64,000 bases of DNA from Marinospirillum alkalitolerans (GCF_045055655.1 NZ_JBANFI010000004.1:186001-250000), one strand, 5' to 3'. Shown: positions 16,858 to 27,175, numbered from the stretch's first letter. Program-made: numbers and translations. Notes: generated by a model from the sequence alone, not told the origin.

Positions 16858-17826
16858 CTAATCGACTGAGTCAAACCAGTGTTCGGCAGTCAGGGTTTTC
16901 AACCTTGCCGAGACCAGAAGCTGGAGCACCAACTGCTGAAAGTCCAAACCTGCAGCCGCGGCAGCCTGCGGTACCAAGCTATGGTCTGTCATTCCTGGGC
17001 TGGTATTGACTTCAAGCAACCAGGGACGCTCTTGCTGATCCAGCATAATATCGACTCGTCCCCAGCCTTCACAGCCAACCGCCTCATAAGCATCCAGCGC
17101 CAAAGCCTGCAGCTGAGCTTCTTTAGCCGCATCTAAACCGCAAGGCAGCAGATATTGCGTATCCCCTGCTTGATACTTGGCATCATAATCATAAAAATCA
17201 TGCGGTGTCTGCAAACCGATCACAGGAAGAACCTGATCCCCGACAACACTGACCGTGAATTCTCGCCCTTGCACATAGGCTTCAGCCAGAATGCAATGGT
17301 CATAGCGCACCGCCAGCTGATAGGCTTGCTCCAGCTCAGCGGCAGAGTGCACCTTACTCATTCCCAGGCTCGATCCTTCATGCGCTGGTTTAACCATAAT
17401 CGGTAAACCCAGCTGTGCTACGATAGCCTCGGCATCCATATGATCGCTTAAAAGACAAGAGGCAGGTGTCGGCAATCCCTGCCCTTGCCACAACTGCTTA
17501 CACTTGTACTTATCCATCGCCAGAGAAGAAGCCAAGACACCGCTGCCCGTATAGGGAATCTGCAGCCATTCCAGCACCCCCTGAATACTGCCATCTTCGC
17601 CACCGCGACCATGCAGAGCAATAAAAGCCCGATCCGGACGCTCCTGACTCAATTGCGCAACAGCATCGGCACCCAGCTCTAAGCCAAAGGCATGCACACC
17701 GGCTGCCTGCAAAGCTGCCAGCACCGCCTGACCACTTCGCAGGGACACCGCACGCTCAGCTGAACAGCCGCCCATTAAGACCGCAACACGCCCAAGGGCT
17801 TGGATTTCTTGTTGATTCAGCAACAT
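16858..17826 (-). CDS. ddlB: D-alanine--D-alanine ligase
   Basis: A 322-residue ATP-grasp ligase joining two D-Ala for the peptidoglycan stem. Landmarks are MGGCSAERAVSLRSG near the N-terminus (usually GGTSAERE), LHGRGGEDGSIQG, VKPAHEGSSLGMSKV and LLEVNTSPGMTDHSLVPQ. Cys and Ala replacing Thr and Glu in the first motif are mild changes outside the core catalytic set. Placed between murC and ftsQ as in the standard cluster. Confidence 0.96.
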   Translation of the reverse strand: MLLNQQEIQALGRVAVLMGGCSAERAVSLRSGQAVLAALQAAGVHAFGLELGADAVAQLSQERPDRAFIALHGRGGEDGSIQGVLEWLQIPYTGSGVLASSLAMDKYKCKQLWQGQGLPTPASCLLSDHMDAEAIVAQLGLPIMVKPAHEGSSLGMSKVHSAAELEQAYQLAVRYDHCILAEAYVQGREFTVSVVGDQVLPVIGLQTPHDFYDYDAKYQAGDTQYLLPCGLDAAKEAQLQALALDAYEAVGCEGWGRVDIMLDQQERPWLLEVNTSPGMTDHSLVPQAAAAAGLDFQQLVLQLLVSARLKTLTAEHWFDSVD

Positions 17827-17889
17827 GCCTGCTCTCTTTTATTCTCAATGAGATCTATCTACCCACAATATTGAGGTGTTTCTGACACT

Positions 17890-19317
17890 TCAATCGAATT
17901 TTAATTGTCGCTTGGCCAGCCTTTGTGCAATCTGGCCAATATCTCCAGCCCCTTGAGTCAGCAACAGATCACCTGGCTGCAAGACGCGCGCTAATAAGGA
18001 CTCCAGCTCATCTGGATCATCAACAAAGATCGGGTCCTGGCCTCGTTGACGCAGGCTCGCACAGAGGCTGCGACTCTCTGCACCAGGAATCGGTGCCTCA
18101 CCAGCGGCATAGACATTGAGCAATAACAGTGTATCAACCTGCGCCAGCACCTTAACGAAATCTTCATAAAGATCTCGGGTACGCGAGTAGCGATGGGGTT
18201 GATAGATCATCACCAGACGCCGCTCTGGCCAACCTTCACGCACCGCACGAATCACCGCCGCCACCTCGGTTGGATGATGGCCATAATCATCCACCAGCAA
18301 TACCTGACCCGTTTCAGAGCCAAGAGGAAACTCACCTAAACGCTGAAAGCGGCGGCCAACACCTTGAAAAGCAGCCAAACCAGCAAGAATCGCTTCGTCT
18401 TCGACACCCTCTTCACTGGCAACCACGATGGCGGCCACTGCATTCAAGGCATTATGACGACCTGGGGTATTTAAGCGAACAGCCAAGGTGGAGAGCTGAC
18501 CAGGACGCTCGACCTGAAACTCAATCACATTCGCCTGCTGTTCGAAATGGGTAATTCTAAAATCCGCCTCGTCATGAAAGCCATAGGTGAGCACAGGGCG
18601 TGCCACCTTAGGCAACAGCTCTCGAATGATTGGATCATCAAGACAAAGAACCGCCAGGCCGTAGAAAGGCAGATTATGCAGGAAGTCGATAAAGGTTTTT
18701 TTCAACTGCTCAAAATCATTGCCGTAGGTCGACATGTGATCAGCATCGATGTTGGTCACAATGGAAACCATAGGCTGCAGGTGCAAGAAAGAAGCATCCG
18801 ACTCATCTGCTTCTGCAACCAGATAGCGCGACTCACCCAAACGCGCATTGGTACCCGCTTGAGTCAGCTTGCCTCCAATCACAAAGGTAGGATCTAAACC
18901 GGCTTCGGCAAGAATGGAAGCAACCAAACTGGTGGTGGTCGTTTTACCGTGGGTTCCGGCAACAGCGATGCCATGACGAAAGCGCATCAGTTCAGCCAGC
19001 ATTTCGGCACGCCGAACCACTGGGATACGTTGCTCAAGCGCGGCTTTAACCTCTGGGTTCTCCGCATTGATCGCCGTTGACACCACCACCACATCGGCAC
19101 CTTCGATATGCGCCGCCGCATGACCCAAAGCAACCTGTGCACCAAGCTCTTGTAAGCGCTTCACTGCGGTAGAAGCCTGCTGATCTGAACCACTAATCTG
19201 ATAGCCTTGTGTTAAGAGCACTTCCGCAATACCGCACATTCCCGACCCGCCAATACCAACAAAATGGATATGTTGAATACGACGCATCATGGGGACAGGA
19301 TAAGGGCGTGTTTTCAT
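17890..19317 (-). CDS. murC: UDP-N-acetylmuramate--L-alanine ligase
   Basis: A 475-residue Mur ligase adding L-Ala to UDP-MurNAc. The N-terminal Rossmann part has HFVGIGGSGMCGIAE, the ATP loop is AVAGTHGKTTTTSLVA, the central domain has EADESDASFLHL, and the C-terminal part has DDYGHHPTEV. The ATG at 19317 with AAGG upstream fits the family length; a pair of ATG codons at 19290 and 19287 has no binding site. It starts 36 bases after murG. Confidence 0.97.
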   Translation of the reverse strand: MKTRPYPVPMMRRIQHIHFVGIGGSGMCGIAEVLLTQGYQISGSDQQASTAVKRLQELGAQVALGHAAAHIEGADVVVVSTAINAENPEVKAALEQRIPVVRRAEMLAELMRFRHGIAVAGTHGKTTTTSLVASILAEAGLDPTFVIGGKLTQAGTNARLGESRYLVAEADESDASFLHLQPMVSIVTNIDADHMSTYGNDFEQLKKTFIDFLHNLPFYGLAVLCLDDPIIRELLPKVARPVLTYGFHDEADFRITHFEQQANVIEFQVERPGQLSTLAVRLNTPGRHNALNAVAAIVVASEEGVEDEAILAGLAAFQGVGRRFQRLGEFPLGSETGQVLLVDDYGHHPTEVAAVIRAVREGWPERRLVMIYQPHRYSRTRDLYEDFVKVLAQVDTLLLLNVYAAGEAPIPGAESRSLCASLRQRGQDPIFVDDPDELESLLARVLQPGDLLLTQGAGDIGQIAQRLAKRQLKFD

Positions 19318-19353
19318 AAAAAAACCTTAGTTAAATCAACAATAAAAGTGAAA

Positions 19354-20436
19354 TTAGTCACGCGCCAATTCACGGACGATGGCTTCAGTAGCTTGCGTTT
19401 TGGCCAGACGATGAGCGCGCTGCGCCTGGGCTTGTAACTCCAAACGCCATTCAGCAGCCTTTTGACCCAACCACTGAGCCAATTGGGCAGGATCCAGCTG
19501 CGCCTGAGGCAGCAGCACCGCAGCCTGCTGATCCGCCAAATAGCGCGCATTATGGGTTTGATGATCATCGACCGCGAGTGGGAAGGGCACAAGGATCGAG
19601 GCCACACCGACAGCCATGATTTCAGCCAGTGTCAGCGCCCCTGCACGACAAATAACCAGATCAGCCCAAGCCAGAGCCGCGCCCATATCTTCAATAAATT
19701 CACTCACCTCAAGCTGAAGCGCACCATCCAGCTGCTGATAGGCGTCTTGAGTGCTCGCTAACTTACCACGCCCAGTTTGATGACGCACGATAGGACGCGC
19801 CTCTGGTGCCAATAAGGCTAAGGCCGCTGGCACGCGCTCGTTCAGAATTTGCGCGCCCAGGCTCCCGCCCACCACAAGCAGGCGCAAAGGGCCTTCGCGC
19901 TCAGCATAGCGTTGCTCTGGCGGAGGAAGATGCAACAGAGTGTGACGAACAGGATTCCCAACCCATATAGGCCGATGCTTTTGGAGTACCTGCGGAAAAG
20001 CTGTAAAAACATGGCGCGCAAGATAAGCCAAGCAGCGATTCGTCAAGCCTGGCAGTGCATTTTGCTCATGAATCGCCAAGGGAATACGCAGTAACCAGGC
20101 CGCCAAGCCACCAGGCCCACTGGCAAAACCACCAAACCCCACCACTTGATCCGGCCGGATGCGACGTAAATAAGCTAAGGCTAAGAAGAGGCAAGTCAAT
20201 AAGCGCCAAGGCGCCAGCAGCAGACTAAGGCGCCCTTTACCACGCAAGCCTTTGACAGGGAGTCCGTAAAAAGCAATCCCCGCTTGGGGCACCCGTTCGG
20301 CCTCCATACTGGCTTGCGAGCCTAACCAGTAAACCTTTTCTCCCTGGGCAGTTAAGGCTTCAGCTAACGCCAGTCCAGGAAAGATATGCCCGCCAGTCCC
20401 TCCTGCCAAAATCAAGGTTTTCTTTGGCTCAGCCAA
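19354..20436 (-). CDS. murG: UDP-GlcNAc:lipid I N-acetylglucosaminyltransferase
   Basis: A 360-residue GT-B glycosyltransferase that converts lipid I to lipid II at the inner face of the membrane. The N-terminal glycine loop LAGGTGGHIFPGLALAEAL, HEQNALPGLTNR, the second glycine loop VVGGSLGAQILNE and the donor-site segment CRAGALTLAEIMAVG are present. Standard position between ftsW and murC. Confidence 0.97.
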   Translation of the reverse strand: MAEPKKTLILAGGTGGHIFPGLALAEALTAQGEKVYWLGSQASMEAERVPQAGIAFYGLPVKGLRGKGRLSLLLAPWRLLTCLFLALAYLRRIRPDQVVGFGGFASGPGGLAAWLLRIPLAIHEQNALPGLTNRCLAYLARHVFTAFPQVLQKHRPIWVGNPVRHTLLHLPPPEQRYAEREGPLRLLVVGGSLGAQILNERVPAALALLAPEARPIVRHQTGRGKLASTQDAYQQLDGALQLEVSEFIEDMGAALAWADLVICRAGALTLAEIMAVGVASILVPFPLAVDDHQTHNARYLADQQAAVLLPQAQLDPAQLAQWLGQKAAEWRLELQAQAQRAHRLAKTQATEAIVRELARD

Positions 20437-20507
20437 GGTGCCTCTCTCCCTTTTCGAATAAGATAAAAGATCGTGAACTCAGTCGTGTGCAAGGCAAACT
20501 GTTGACT

Positions 20508-21731
20508 TTAGCTGCGCACGAAGCTGTTTCTGTTCTGCTCAGGCGATGCTTTGGCGGCCTCTTGCCAACGGCGCTCTAGATCTGCCCGAAAAACCAAGCC
20601 GAGCATAATACCACTGGAAAGCAGACTGCTCCCACCATAGCTTAATAAAGGCAAGGTCAAGCCTTTGGTCGGTAACAGCCCAAGATTCACACCCAGATTA
20701 ATCACCACCTGTAGCCCGAGCAGAATGCCAATACCATAACAGACAAAAGCGGCAAAAAGCTGCTGCTGTTGCTCACAAAGGCGTCCGATAATCAACACTC
20801 GACTGACCAGCAGCACAAAAAGACCCAAGGTGGTCAGCGCGCCCAATAAGCCCAGCTCTTCACTCAGGACAGAGAAGATAAAATCAGTATGCGCCTCGGG
20901 CAGATAAAAGAGTTTTTGCACACTATTCCCTAGCCCTTGGCCCAGCCAATGCCCACGCCCATAAGCGATCAGTGCCTGAGTGAGCTGATAACCAGAATCA
21001 AACTGATGCAGCCAGGGATCACGAAAGCTAATCAGACGCTGGACACGATAGGGTTCTACCAGCGCAACCAGAACCAGACCAAGCACCACCAGTACCAGCA
21101 TCACAGTGAAGTAACTCAATCGAGCACCGGCTAAAAACACCATGGCCAGTGCCGCCGCCGTCATCACCACCAGGCTGCCATAATCCGGCTGTAGAAAAAG
21201 AAAAGCGCCATAGAGAAAGACCATCAACAAAGGCTTTGCAAACCCACTCAAGGTCTGACGCACACTCTGGAGGTGACGGACAAGATAGCTGGAGAGATAG
21301 ATGACCATACAGATTTTTGCGAGCTCTGAGGTCTGCAGATTCACTGGCCCCAGACTGATCCAGCGCGTACTGCCGTTCACCTCACGGCCAATCAGCAACA
21401 CCAGAATCAACAGCGCAAAAGCCGCGAGCAAAAAAAGATAGCCCATCCGAAAGCTATAACCCAAGGGTATACTGACCACCAGCAAGGCTGCGCCCAAAGA
21501 GACCAGAATAAAGAGCGCTTGGCGCACGGCAAAGAAGCCAAGTTGACCAGTGCGTAGCTCTGCCACAGCAATCGAGGCGGAACTGACCATCAACCAGCCA
21601 ATCACCAGCAAACCCAGCGCGGCAAAGATCAACCAGGCATCAAAAACAGCCAAGCTCTGGCGATGCACTCGCTGCGCTGCACTCCAGCTGGCTTGCCATA
21701 GCTGAATCAGTTGCTGAGTTGTTGCACGCAT
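20508..21731 (-). CDS. ftsW: Septal peptidoglycan polymerase FtsW (SEDS family)
   Basis: A 407-residue multi-span SEDS protein with about ten membrane helices; it polymerises lipid II together with FtsI. Conserved signatures are GREVNGSTRWI, QPDYGSL and the C-terminal loop GLTLPLLSYGGSS. The ATG at 21731 lies 25 bases inside the murD gene, an unusually long overlap; a GTG later in the N-terminus is an alternative. The N-terminal tail of about 30 residues is cytoplasmic. Confidence 0.96.
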   Translation of the reverse strand: MRATTQQLIQLWQASWSAAQRVHRQSLAVFDAWLIFAALGLLVIGWLMVSSASIAVAELRTGQLGFFAVRQALFILVSLGAALLVVSIPLGYSFRMGYLFLLAAFALLILVLLIGREVNGSTRWISLGPVNLQTSELAKICMVIYLSSYLVRHLQSVRQTLSGFAKPLLMVFLYGAFLFLQPDYGSLVVMTAAALAMVFLAGARLSYFTVMLVLVVLGLVLVALVEPYRVQRLISFRDPWLHQFDSGYQLTQALIAYGRGHWLGQGLGNSVQKLFYLPEAHTDFIFSVLSEELGLLGALTTLGLFVLLVSRVLIIGRLCEQQQQLFAAFVCYGIGILLGLQVVINLGVNLGLLPTKGLTLPLLSYGGSSLLSSGIMLGLVFRADLERRWQEAAKASPEQNRNSFVRS

Positions 21732-23071
21732 TGCACAAACACCTCTCCACGCTGCTGGTATCCAGTAAACTGATCAAAACTGGCACAGGCTGGCGACAAG
21801 ACCACCGCATCACCTGGCTGAGCTAAGCAAGACAAGGACTCCACCGCCTGCTCCAGCGTCGAGCTGATCCAGCAGCGGCAGTGTTGCTCAAGAGCAGCCT
21901 GAATCAAGGGAGCATCGCGCCCAATCAGCGCCGCGCCAGCGATTTTACCCTGAGCACAGGCCTTGGCTAGACCTTGGCTCAGCAATCGAAAATCCTGCCC
22001 CTTGCCTTCACCACCCAGAATCAGCCACAAAGCAGCAGCCTCATCCTGCAGCCCCTGCACTGCGGCCAAAACCGCACCAATATTGGTTGCTTTAGAATCA
22101 TTGTAATAGTGAACACCGGCTCGCTCAGCAATCTTCTGGCAGCGATGCGCTAAGCCGGTAAACTGGCGTATTCCCTGCTGCAAGCCTGCCAAAGGCAGCC
22201 CAGCCGCCAAACAGCAAGCCAAAGCAGCCAACACATTACTGCGACCATGCGAGCCTGCAAGCTGGATGTGATCAGCCGCAACACAGGCCAGCGCCCCTTG
22301 CATCAACCAGAGTTGACCCTGATGCCAGCCTAAACCCAGATCTTGGGCTGATGGCGGCGCATCAAGACCAAAGCTAATACAGGACTGAGCCACACCCTGA
22401 GACGGCTGCGTTGCGCTGTCTTCGCGGTTATAGACGGCCACCTCACACCCATCAAAAATCCTTTGCTTGGCTTGGATATAGGCCGCCATATCTGGGTAGC
22501 GATCAAGATGGTCCTCACTGATATTCAGCAGCAATGCGGCCTTCGCACGTAAGGAAGACAGGGTTTCCAGCTGAAAAGAAGAGAGCTCCAGCACATAAAA
22601 ATCGACGTTTTGCTCCAGCAAGGTTAATGCAGGCACGCCGATATTGCCGCCGACACCGACTCGGTAGCCACAGGCGTCGATCATGGTGCCAATCAAGCTG
22701 GTCACCGTGGTTTTGCCATTCGACCCTGTAATCGCAATGATCGGCTGCTGCGCGGCCTGACAAAACAGCTCAATATCACCCAGCACCTCCACGCCGGCCT
22801 CTTGGGCGGCGACGATCGCAGGAGTCTGGATGCTCAACCCAGGGCTGACGACCAGATGCGTAAAACGCTTTAAATAAGCCGCATCCAGTGGCCCTAGAGA
22901 CACTTCGATATCGGCATACTGGGCCTGAAAAGCAGCCAGACCAGGCGGAGCAAGACGAGTATCTGCAACCGCAAAGGCCACCCCTTGACGCTGTAGATAG
23001 TCCACCACGGTCAAGCCAGTTTGCCCGAGGCCAATCACCAGATAGGAGGCTGAAGAAGAGAAGGCAGGCAT
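21707..23071 (-). CDS. murD: UDP-N-acetylmuramoylalanine--D-glutamate ligase
   Basis: A 454-residue Mur ligase adding D-Glu. N-terminal VIGLGQTGLTVVDYL, ATP loop AITGSNGKTTVTSL, central LNISEDHLDRY and C-terminal YYNDSKATNIGA and LILGGEGKGQDF are all seen. The ATG at 23071 is chosen; an adjacent GTG at 23074 would also be served by the same AGG. It is 13 bases after mraY, and its 3' end overlaps ftsW by 25 bases. Confidence 0.96.
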   Translation of the reverse strand: MPAFSSSASYLVIGLGQTGLTVVDYLQRQGVAFAVADTRLAPPGLAAFQAQYADIEVSLGPLDAAYLKRFTHLVVSPGLSIQTPAIVAAQEAGVEVLGDIELFCQAAQQPIIAITGSNGKTTVTSLIGTMIDACGYRVGVGGNIGVPALTLLEQNVDFYVLELSSFQLETLSSLRAKAALLLNISEDHLDRYPDMAAYIQAKQRIFDGCEVAVYNREDSATQPSQGVAQSCISFGLDAPPSAQDLGLGWHQGQLWLMQGALACVAADHIQLAGSHGRSNVLAALACCLAAGLPLAGLQQGIRQFTGLAHRCQKIAERAGVHYYNDSKATNIGAVLAAVQGLQDEAAALWLILGGEGKGQDFRLLSQGLAKACAQGKIAGAALIGRDAPLIQAALEQHCRCWISSTLEQAVESLSCLAQPGDAVVLSPACASFDQFTGYQQRGEVFVQCVQQLSN

Positions 23072-23084
23072 CACAAAACCTCGA

Positions 23085-24167
23085 TTATCTGAGCTTCAAG
23101 GTGGCAAGGCCAATCAGCACCAGAACGACGGTGATAATCCAAAAGCGCACAATGACACGTGGCTCGGGCCAGCCTTTCAGCTCAAAATGGTGATGCAAGG
23201 GCGCCATACGAAACACACGGCGACCAGTGAGCTTATAGGAGGCCACCTGCACAATCACCGAGAGGGTCTCCATAACAAACACACCGCCCATAATGAACAA
23301 GACAATCTCTTGACGCACGATCACTGCCACCACACCCAAGGCAGCACCGAGGGCCAGCGCCCCAACATCACCCATAAAGACCTGAGCTGGATAGGTGTTA
23401 AACCAGAGAAAGCCCAAGCCAGCGCCAACAATCGCGGTACAAAAGACCACCAGCTCACCGGATCCCGGGATAAAGGGAATCAACAAATACTGCGCAAACA
23501 CACTATGGCCACTGACATAGGCGAACACACCTAGTGCGGCAGCCACCATGACGGTCGGCAAAATAGCCAAGCCATCCAGCCCATCGGTCAGATTGACCGC
23601 ATTACTCGAGCCGACAATCACTAAATACGTCAGCAGGATAAATACCGGCCCCAACTCCAGCACGACGCCTTTAAAGAAGGGAAAAATCAATTGGGTTTCT
23701 GCGGGCAGCTGGGCGGTGTAGTACAAAAAAACAGCGGCCATCAGGCCAATCACCGATTGCCACAGATACTTCCAGCGCGCAGGCAAACCACGCGGATTTT
23801 TTTCAACCACCTTACGCCAATCATCAACCCAGCCGATGGCACCAAAACCTAAGGTGACCAGCAGCACAATCCAAACATAACGGTTACTCAGGTCAGACCA
23901 GAGCAGCGTGCTCAAGGCGATAGACAATAAAATCAACGCCCCACCCATCGTCGGAGTACCGGCCTTAGAGAGGTGCGATTGCGGGCCATCATCACGGATG
24001 GCTTGACCTATCTGACGCTGAGTTAAACGCCGAATCATCCACGGACCCAGCAGGAGGGAGAAACTCAAGGCCGTTAAAACGCCCAGAATCGCTCGCAAAG
24101 ACAGGTAGTTGAAAACGATAAAGAAGCTATGCATACCACTGAGATAACTGGTGAGCCACAATAACAT
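23085..24167 (-). CDS. mraY: Phospho-N-acetylmuramoyl-pentapeptide transferase
   Basis: A 360-residue integral membrane enzyme, the same length as in E. coli, making lipid I from UDP-MurNAc-pentapeptide and undecaprenyl phosphate. Catalytic and metal-binding segments KAGTPTMGG, GWVDDWRK, NLTDGLDGLA and FMGDVGALALGA and the C-terminal HHHFE are visible. Ten membrane helices are expected. It sits between murF and murD. Confidence 0.97.
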   Translation of the reverse strand: MLLWLTSYLSGMHSFFIVFNYLSLRAILGVLTALSFSLLLGPWMIRRLTQRQIGQAIRDDGPQSHLSKAGTPTMGGALILLSIALSTLLWSDLSNRYVWIVLLVTLGFGAIGWVDDWRKVVEKNPRGLPARWKYLWQSVIGLMAAVFLYYTAQLPAETQLIFPFFKGVVLELGPVFILLTYLVIVGSSNAVNLTDGLDGLAILPTVMVAAALGVFAYVSGHSVFAQYLLIPFIPGSGELVVFCTAIVGAGLGFLWFNTYPAQVFMGDVGALALGAALGVVAVIVRQEIVLFIMGGVFVMETLSVIVQVASYKLTGRRVFRMAPLHHHFELKGWPEPRVIVRFWIITVVLVLIGLATLKLR

Positions 24168-24195
24168 AATAAGCTTGTCTCTTTGATCGAATGCC

Positions 24196-25569
24196 TCAGA
24201 GCGAGGCTGTTAAATGTTGAACAACTTGATCCATACCCGCTCGACGCGAGCCTTTCACCAGCACACAAGTCTGTGGATTCAATTCTTGTTTTAAGGCCAG
24301 AGCCAGGGTCTGATGACTGGTAAACACCCTCCCGCCCTCACCAAAGGACGCGGCCGCTAAAGCCGCATCCTGACCCAAGGCAAACAGGCGCGTGACACCT
24401 TGACGCCGAGCCTCCTGACCGAGCTCACGATGAATCGCGGCTGAGGCCTCGCCCAACTCAGCCAAATCGCCCAGCACCAGCCAACGCTCTCCAGACCAGA
24501 GCGCCAAGGTCGCCAGAGCCGCCTTCACCGCACCTGGACTCGCATTGTAGCTATCATCTAGCAGCTGAGCACCTGCATAAGTCGTGAATTGATGTAACCG
24601 ACCTTGTTGCTCAGGTAAAGAGGCCAGCGCACGCGCCGCTTCATCCAGCGGGCAACCCAAGGCTTGTAGCACCGCCAAAGACGCCAAGGCATTACTGAGA
24701 TTATGCTGCCCTGGCCAGTCGAGTGTGAAAGGAATGCGTTGCTGATCAGCACACAGGATCGCCTGCGTGGCCTGTAAGTCCAGCTGGATCTCAGCAGCAA
24801 CAGACAGATCCCCCTGATGCAGACCATAGGTCAAAACTTGCACTGAGGGGTCTTTTAATTGCTTATGCCAATAAGAAAAAAAGACGTCATCGGCATTCAA
24901 CACCGCCGTACCCTGAGGCTGCAAGTGCGCCAGCAGTTCTCCCTTGGCCTGAGCAATCGCCTCTAAACTACCAAATTCGCCCAAATGTGCTCCTGTAACG
25001 TTGGTAATCAACGCCACATGTGGCTGCACTAAACCTGCCAGATAATCAATTTCACCCAGATGATTCGCCCCCAGCTCAATCACTGCATGCGTCTGCTGTG
25101 GCTCTAGGCCAAAGAGGGTCAAAGGCACACCCAGATCGTTATTGAGATTGCCGCGCGTGGCTAGTACCTTGGCACCCAGATGGGTAAGCAGATGCGCCAC
25201 CAAGGTTTTGACCGAGGTTTTACCACTATTGCCCGTGATCGCAATGACCTGCCCGGTAAAAGCCGCGCGCTGCTGCTGGGCTAAGCGACCCAAGGCACGA
25301 CGCACACAAGGCACTTTAATTTGAGCTAGAGGCACCTCTTGCTGCCAAGTCTCGACGAGTGCCACACTGGCACCAGCGGCGGCCGCTTGAGCGAGATAAG
25401 CATGGCCATCCTGCTGCGCACCACGCAAGGCGGCAAACAGGCCGCCAGGTTGAATCTGACGACTATCCAGCGTGACTGAGGTCCAGAGCTGATCACCAGC
25501 TTCAGGTGTCCCCTGCCAAGGTGCTTCTAAAAAGGCGGCCGTTTGCGCCACAGTAGAATGAATTAGCAT
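24196..25569 (-). CDS. murF: UDP-MurNAc-tripeptide--D-alanyl-D-alanine ligase
   Basis: A 457-residue Mur ligase adding D-Ala-D-Ala to complete the pentapeptide. N-terminal TLDSRQIQPGGLFAALRG, ATP loop AITGNSGKTSVKTL, NVTGAHLGEFGS and the C-terminal DDSYNASPGAVKAAL are typical. Its start overlaps the murE stop by 7 bases, suggesting coupled translation. Confidence 0.96.
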   Translation of the reverse strand: MLIHSTVAQTAAFLEAPWQGTPEAGDQLWTSVTLDSRQIQPGGLFAALRGAQQDGHAYLAQAAAAGASVALVETWQQEVPLAQIKVPCVRRALGRLAQQQRAAFTGQVIAITGNSGKTSVKTLVAHLLTHLGAKVLATRGNLNNDLGVPLTLFGLEPQQTHAVIELGANHLGEIDYLAGLVQPHVALITNVTGAHLGEFGSLEAIAQAKGELLAHLQPQGTAVLNADDVFFSYWHKQLKDPSVQVLTYGLHQGDLSVAAEIQLDLQATQAILCADQQRIPFTLDWPGQHNLSNALASLAVLQALGCPLDEAARALASLPEQQGRLHQFTTYAGAQLLDDSYNASPGAVKAALATLALWSGERWLVLGDLAELGEASAAIHRELGQEARRQGVTRLFALGQDAALAAASFGEGGRVFTSHQTLALALKQELNPQTCVLVKGSRRAGMDQVVQHLTASL

Positions 25570-27167
25570 GAAAGATCCTGCGTGCCCTTGATCAAAGAGG
25601 ATGGACTTGTCTGTTGATGCGCCTTGAGCCCATGTGACTCTAAATGCTGCAAAGCCACCTCAACATCAGAAAAAGGCACAGTGATCGCGCCGAGCTGCTG
25701 TGTGGTTTCATGGCCTTTTCCCGCAATCAACACCACATCGTCGCGGCCAGCCTGTTGCAGTGCGTAGGCAATCGCTTGGGCACGATCACTGATCGCCACG
25801 GCGGCCGAACCAGCGGCCGCCATGATCGCAGCACGAATCAGCGCTGGATCTTCGGTGCGTGGATTATCATCGGTCACCACGAGCTGATCGGCATAGCGCG
25901 CAGCCGCTGCACCCATTAATGGCCGCTTGCCGGTATCACGATCACCGCCACAACCAAAAACGCACCAGAGTTGACCCGAAGTATGACGCCGCACGGCTTG
26001 CAGGGCTTGAGCCAAGGCATCGGGCGTATGCGCATAGTCAACGACCACCTGAGGCTTCGTTTCGAGGCATTGCATTCGTCCAGGGACAGGCTGTAATCCA
26101 TTAAGCAGGTTTTGCAAATGCTGCAGATCCTGTACCTGCGGCCAGAGCACCAAAGCCACCGCCAGCACATTCGCCAGATTGAAATCACCCAGCAGCCCCA
26201 ACTCGAGCTGCAATGGCTGACCTTGCAGCAAACACTGAGCACGGATACCCCGCGCATGGTAGCTGGCCTGGAGCAGCTTCAAATCGGCCTGACTTTGCGC
26301 ATCCAGGCTGTAGGTCAGCACTGGGTAAGGCCAGGATGTCGCAGCCAGCTCTTGCCCAAAGGCATCATCAATACAGATCACTCCGCGCTCTATCTCTGGG
26401 CGCTCAAATAGCCGCCTCTTTGCAGCACCATAGGCAGCAAAAGTGGGATGGTAATCCAGATGATCACGCGTCAGATTCGTGAACACCGCCGTTTGGATCG
26501 GCAATCCATCGAGGCGACCTTGATCTAAGGCATGTGAAGAAGCCTCAAGCACAACCTGAGCCATGCCCTCTTCAGCCCAACGCTGATAGAAATCATGCAT
26601 CACCAAAAGATCAGGTGTGGTATGTGTGGCTGGCTGCAGTGCCGATAAACGCCCATAGCCCAGTGTGCCCACCAAAGCCACTTGTTGATCCAGCTGCTGA
26701 TAGGCCTGAGCCAAGAAATGCGCCACCGAGGATTTACCGTTGGTGCCCGTCACCGCCACGCTTGACAGCACAGCAGCCACCCCATGCCTGGCCGCATGCT
26801 GAGCACGCAGCTGTGTCAGCCACCCGCCAAGACGCGCTTTTAAATCAGGTAAATCAAGCCGCACCACAGCCTGCCCTGCCTGTTCCTCATAGCCGAGATC
26901 TGCCTTAGCCTCTGCTGCCAGGGCGACAATCAGCACGCGTGCTCCAGCCGCTAAAGCCTGTTCTTGGTAGCGCTGCCCCTGTTCGGTGGGGCCCAACAGG
27001 TTAATAAAAGCATCTCCTGCTTGCACTTGACGACTATCCTTCACCAACCGCGTGACGGCCGCTAAAGCCGACGATAGGTGGCCCGCCAAGGGGTGTTCTG
27101 CTAATTCAGGCCACAGAGCAAAAACAGCTTCTGGGCTCAGCATCCGATCAACATGAAATACAGGCAT
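25563..27167 (-). CDS. murE: UDP-MurNAc-L-alanyl-D-glutamate--meso-diaminopimelate ligase
   Basis: A 534-residue Mur ligase adding the third residue of the stem peptide. The ATP loop is VTGTNGKSSVAHFL, the carboxylated-Lys region is near SSHALDQGRLDG, and the specificity motif reads DNPRTEDP, which marks use of meso-diaminopimelate rather than lysine. It is somewhat longer than the E. coli enzyme (495), with extra length spread through the N-terminal domain. It overlaps murF by 7 bases and follows ftsI by 8. Confidence 0.96.
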   Translation of the reverse strand: MPVFHVDRMLSPEAVFALWPELAEHPLAGHLSSALAAVTRLVKDSRQVQAGDAFINLLGPTEQGQRYQEQALAAGARVLIVALAAEAKADLGYEEQAGQAVVRLDLPDLKARLGGWLTQLRAQHAARHGVAAVLSSVAVTGTNGKSSVAHFLAQAYQQLDQQVALVGTLGYGRLSALQPATHTTPDLLVMHDFYQRWAEEGMAQVVLEASSHALDQGRLDGLPIQTAVFTNLTRDHLDYHPTFAAYGAAKRRLFERPEIERGVICIDDAFGQELAATSWPYPVLTYSLDAQSQADLKLLQASYHARGIRAQCLLQGQPLQLELGLLGDFNLANVLAVALVLWPQVQDLQHLQNLLNGLQPVPGRMQCLETKPQVVVDYAHTPDALAQALQAVRRHTSGQLWCVFGCGGDRDTGKRPLMGAAAARYADQLVVTDDNPRTEDPALIRAAIMAAAGSAAVAISDRAQAIAYALQQAGRDDVVLIAGKGHETTQQLGAITVPFSDVEVALQHLESHGLKAHQQTSPSSLIKGTQDLSC

Positions 27168-27175
27168 AAAAACCC

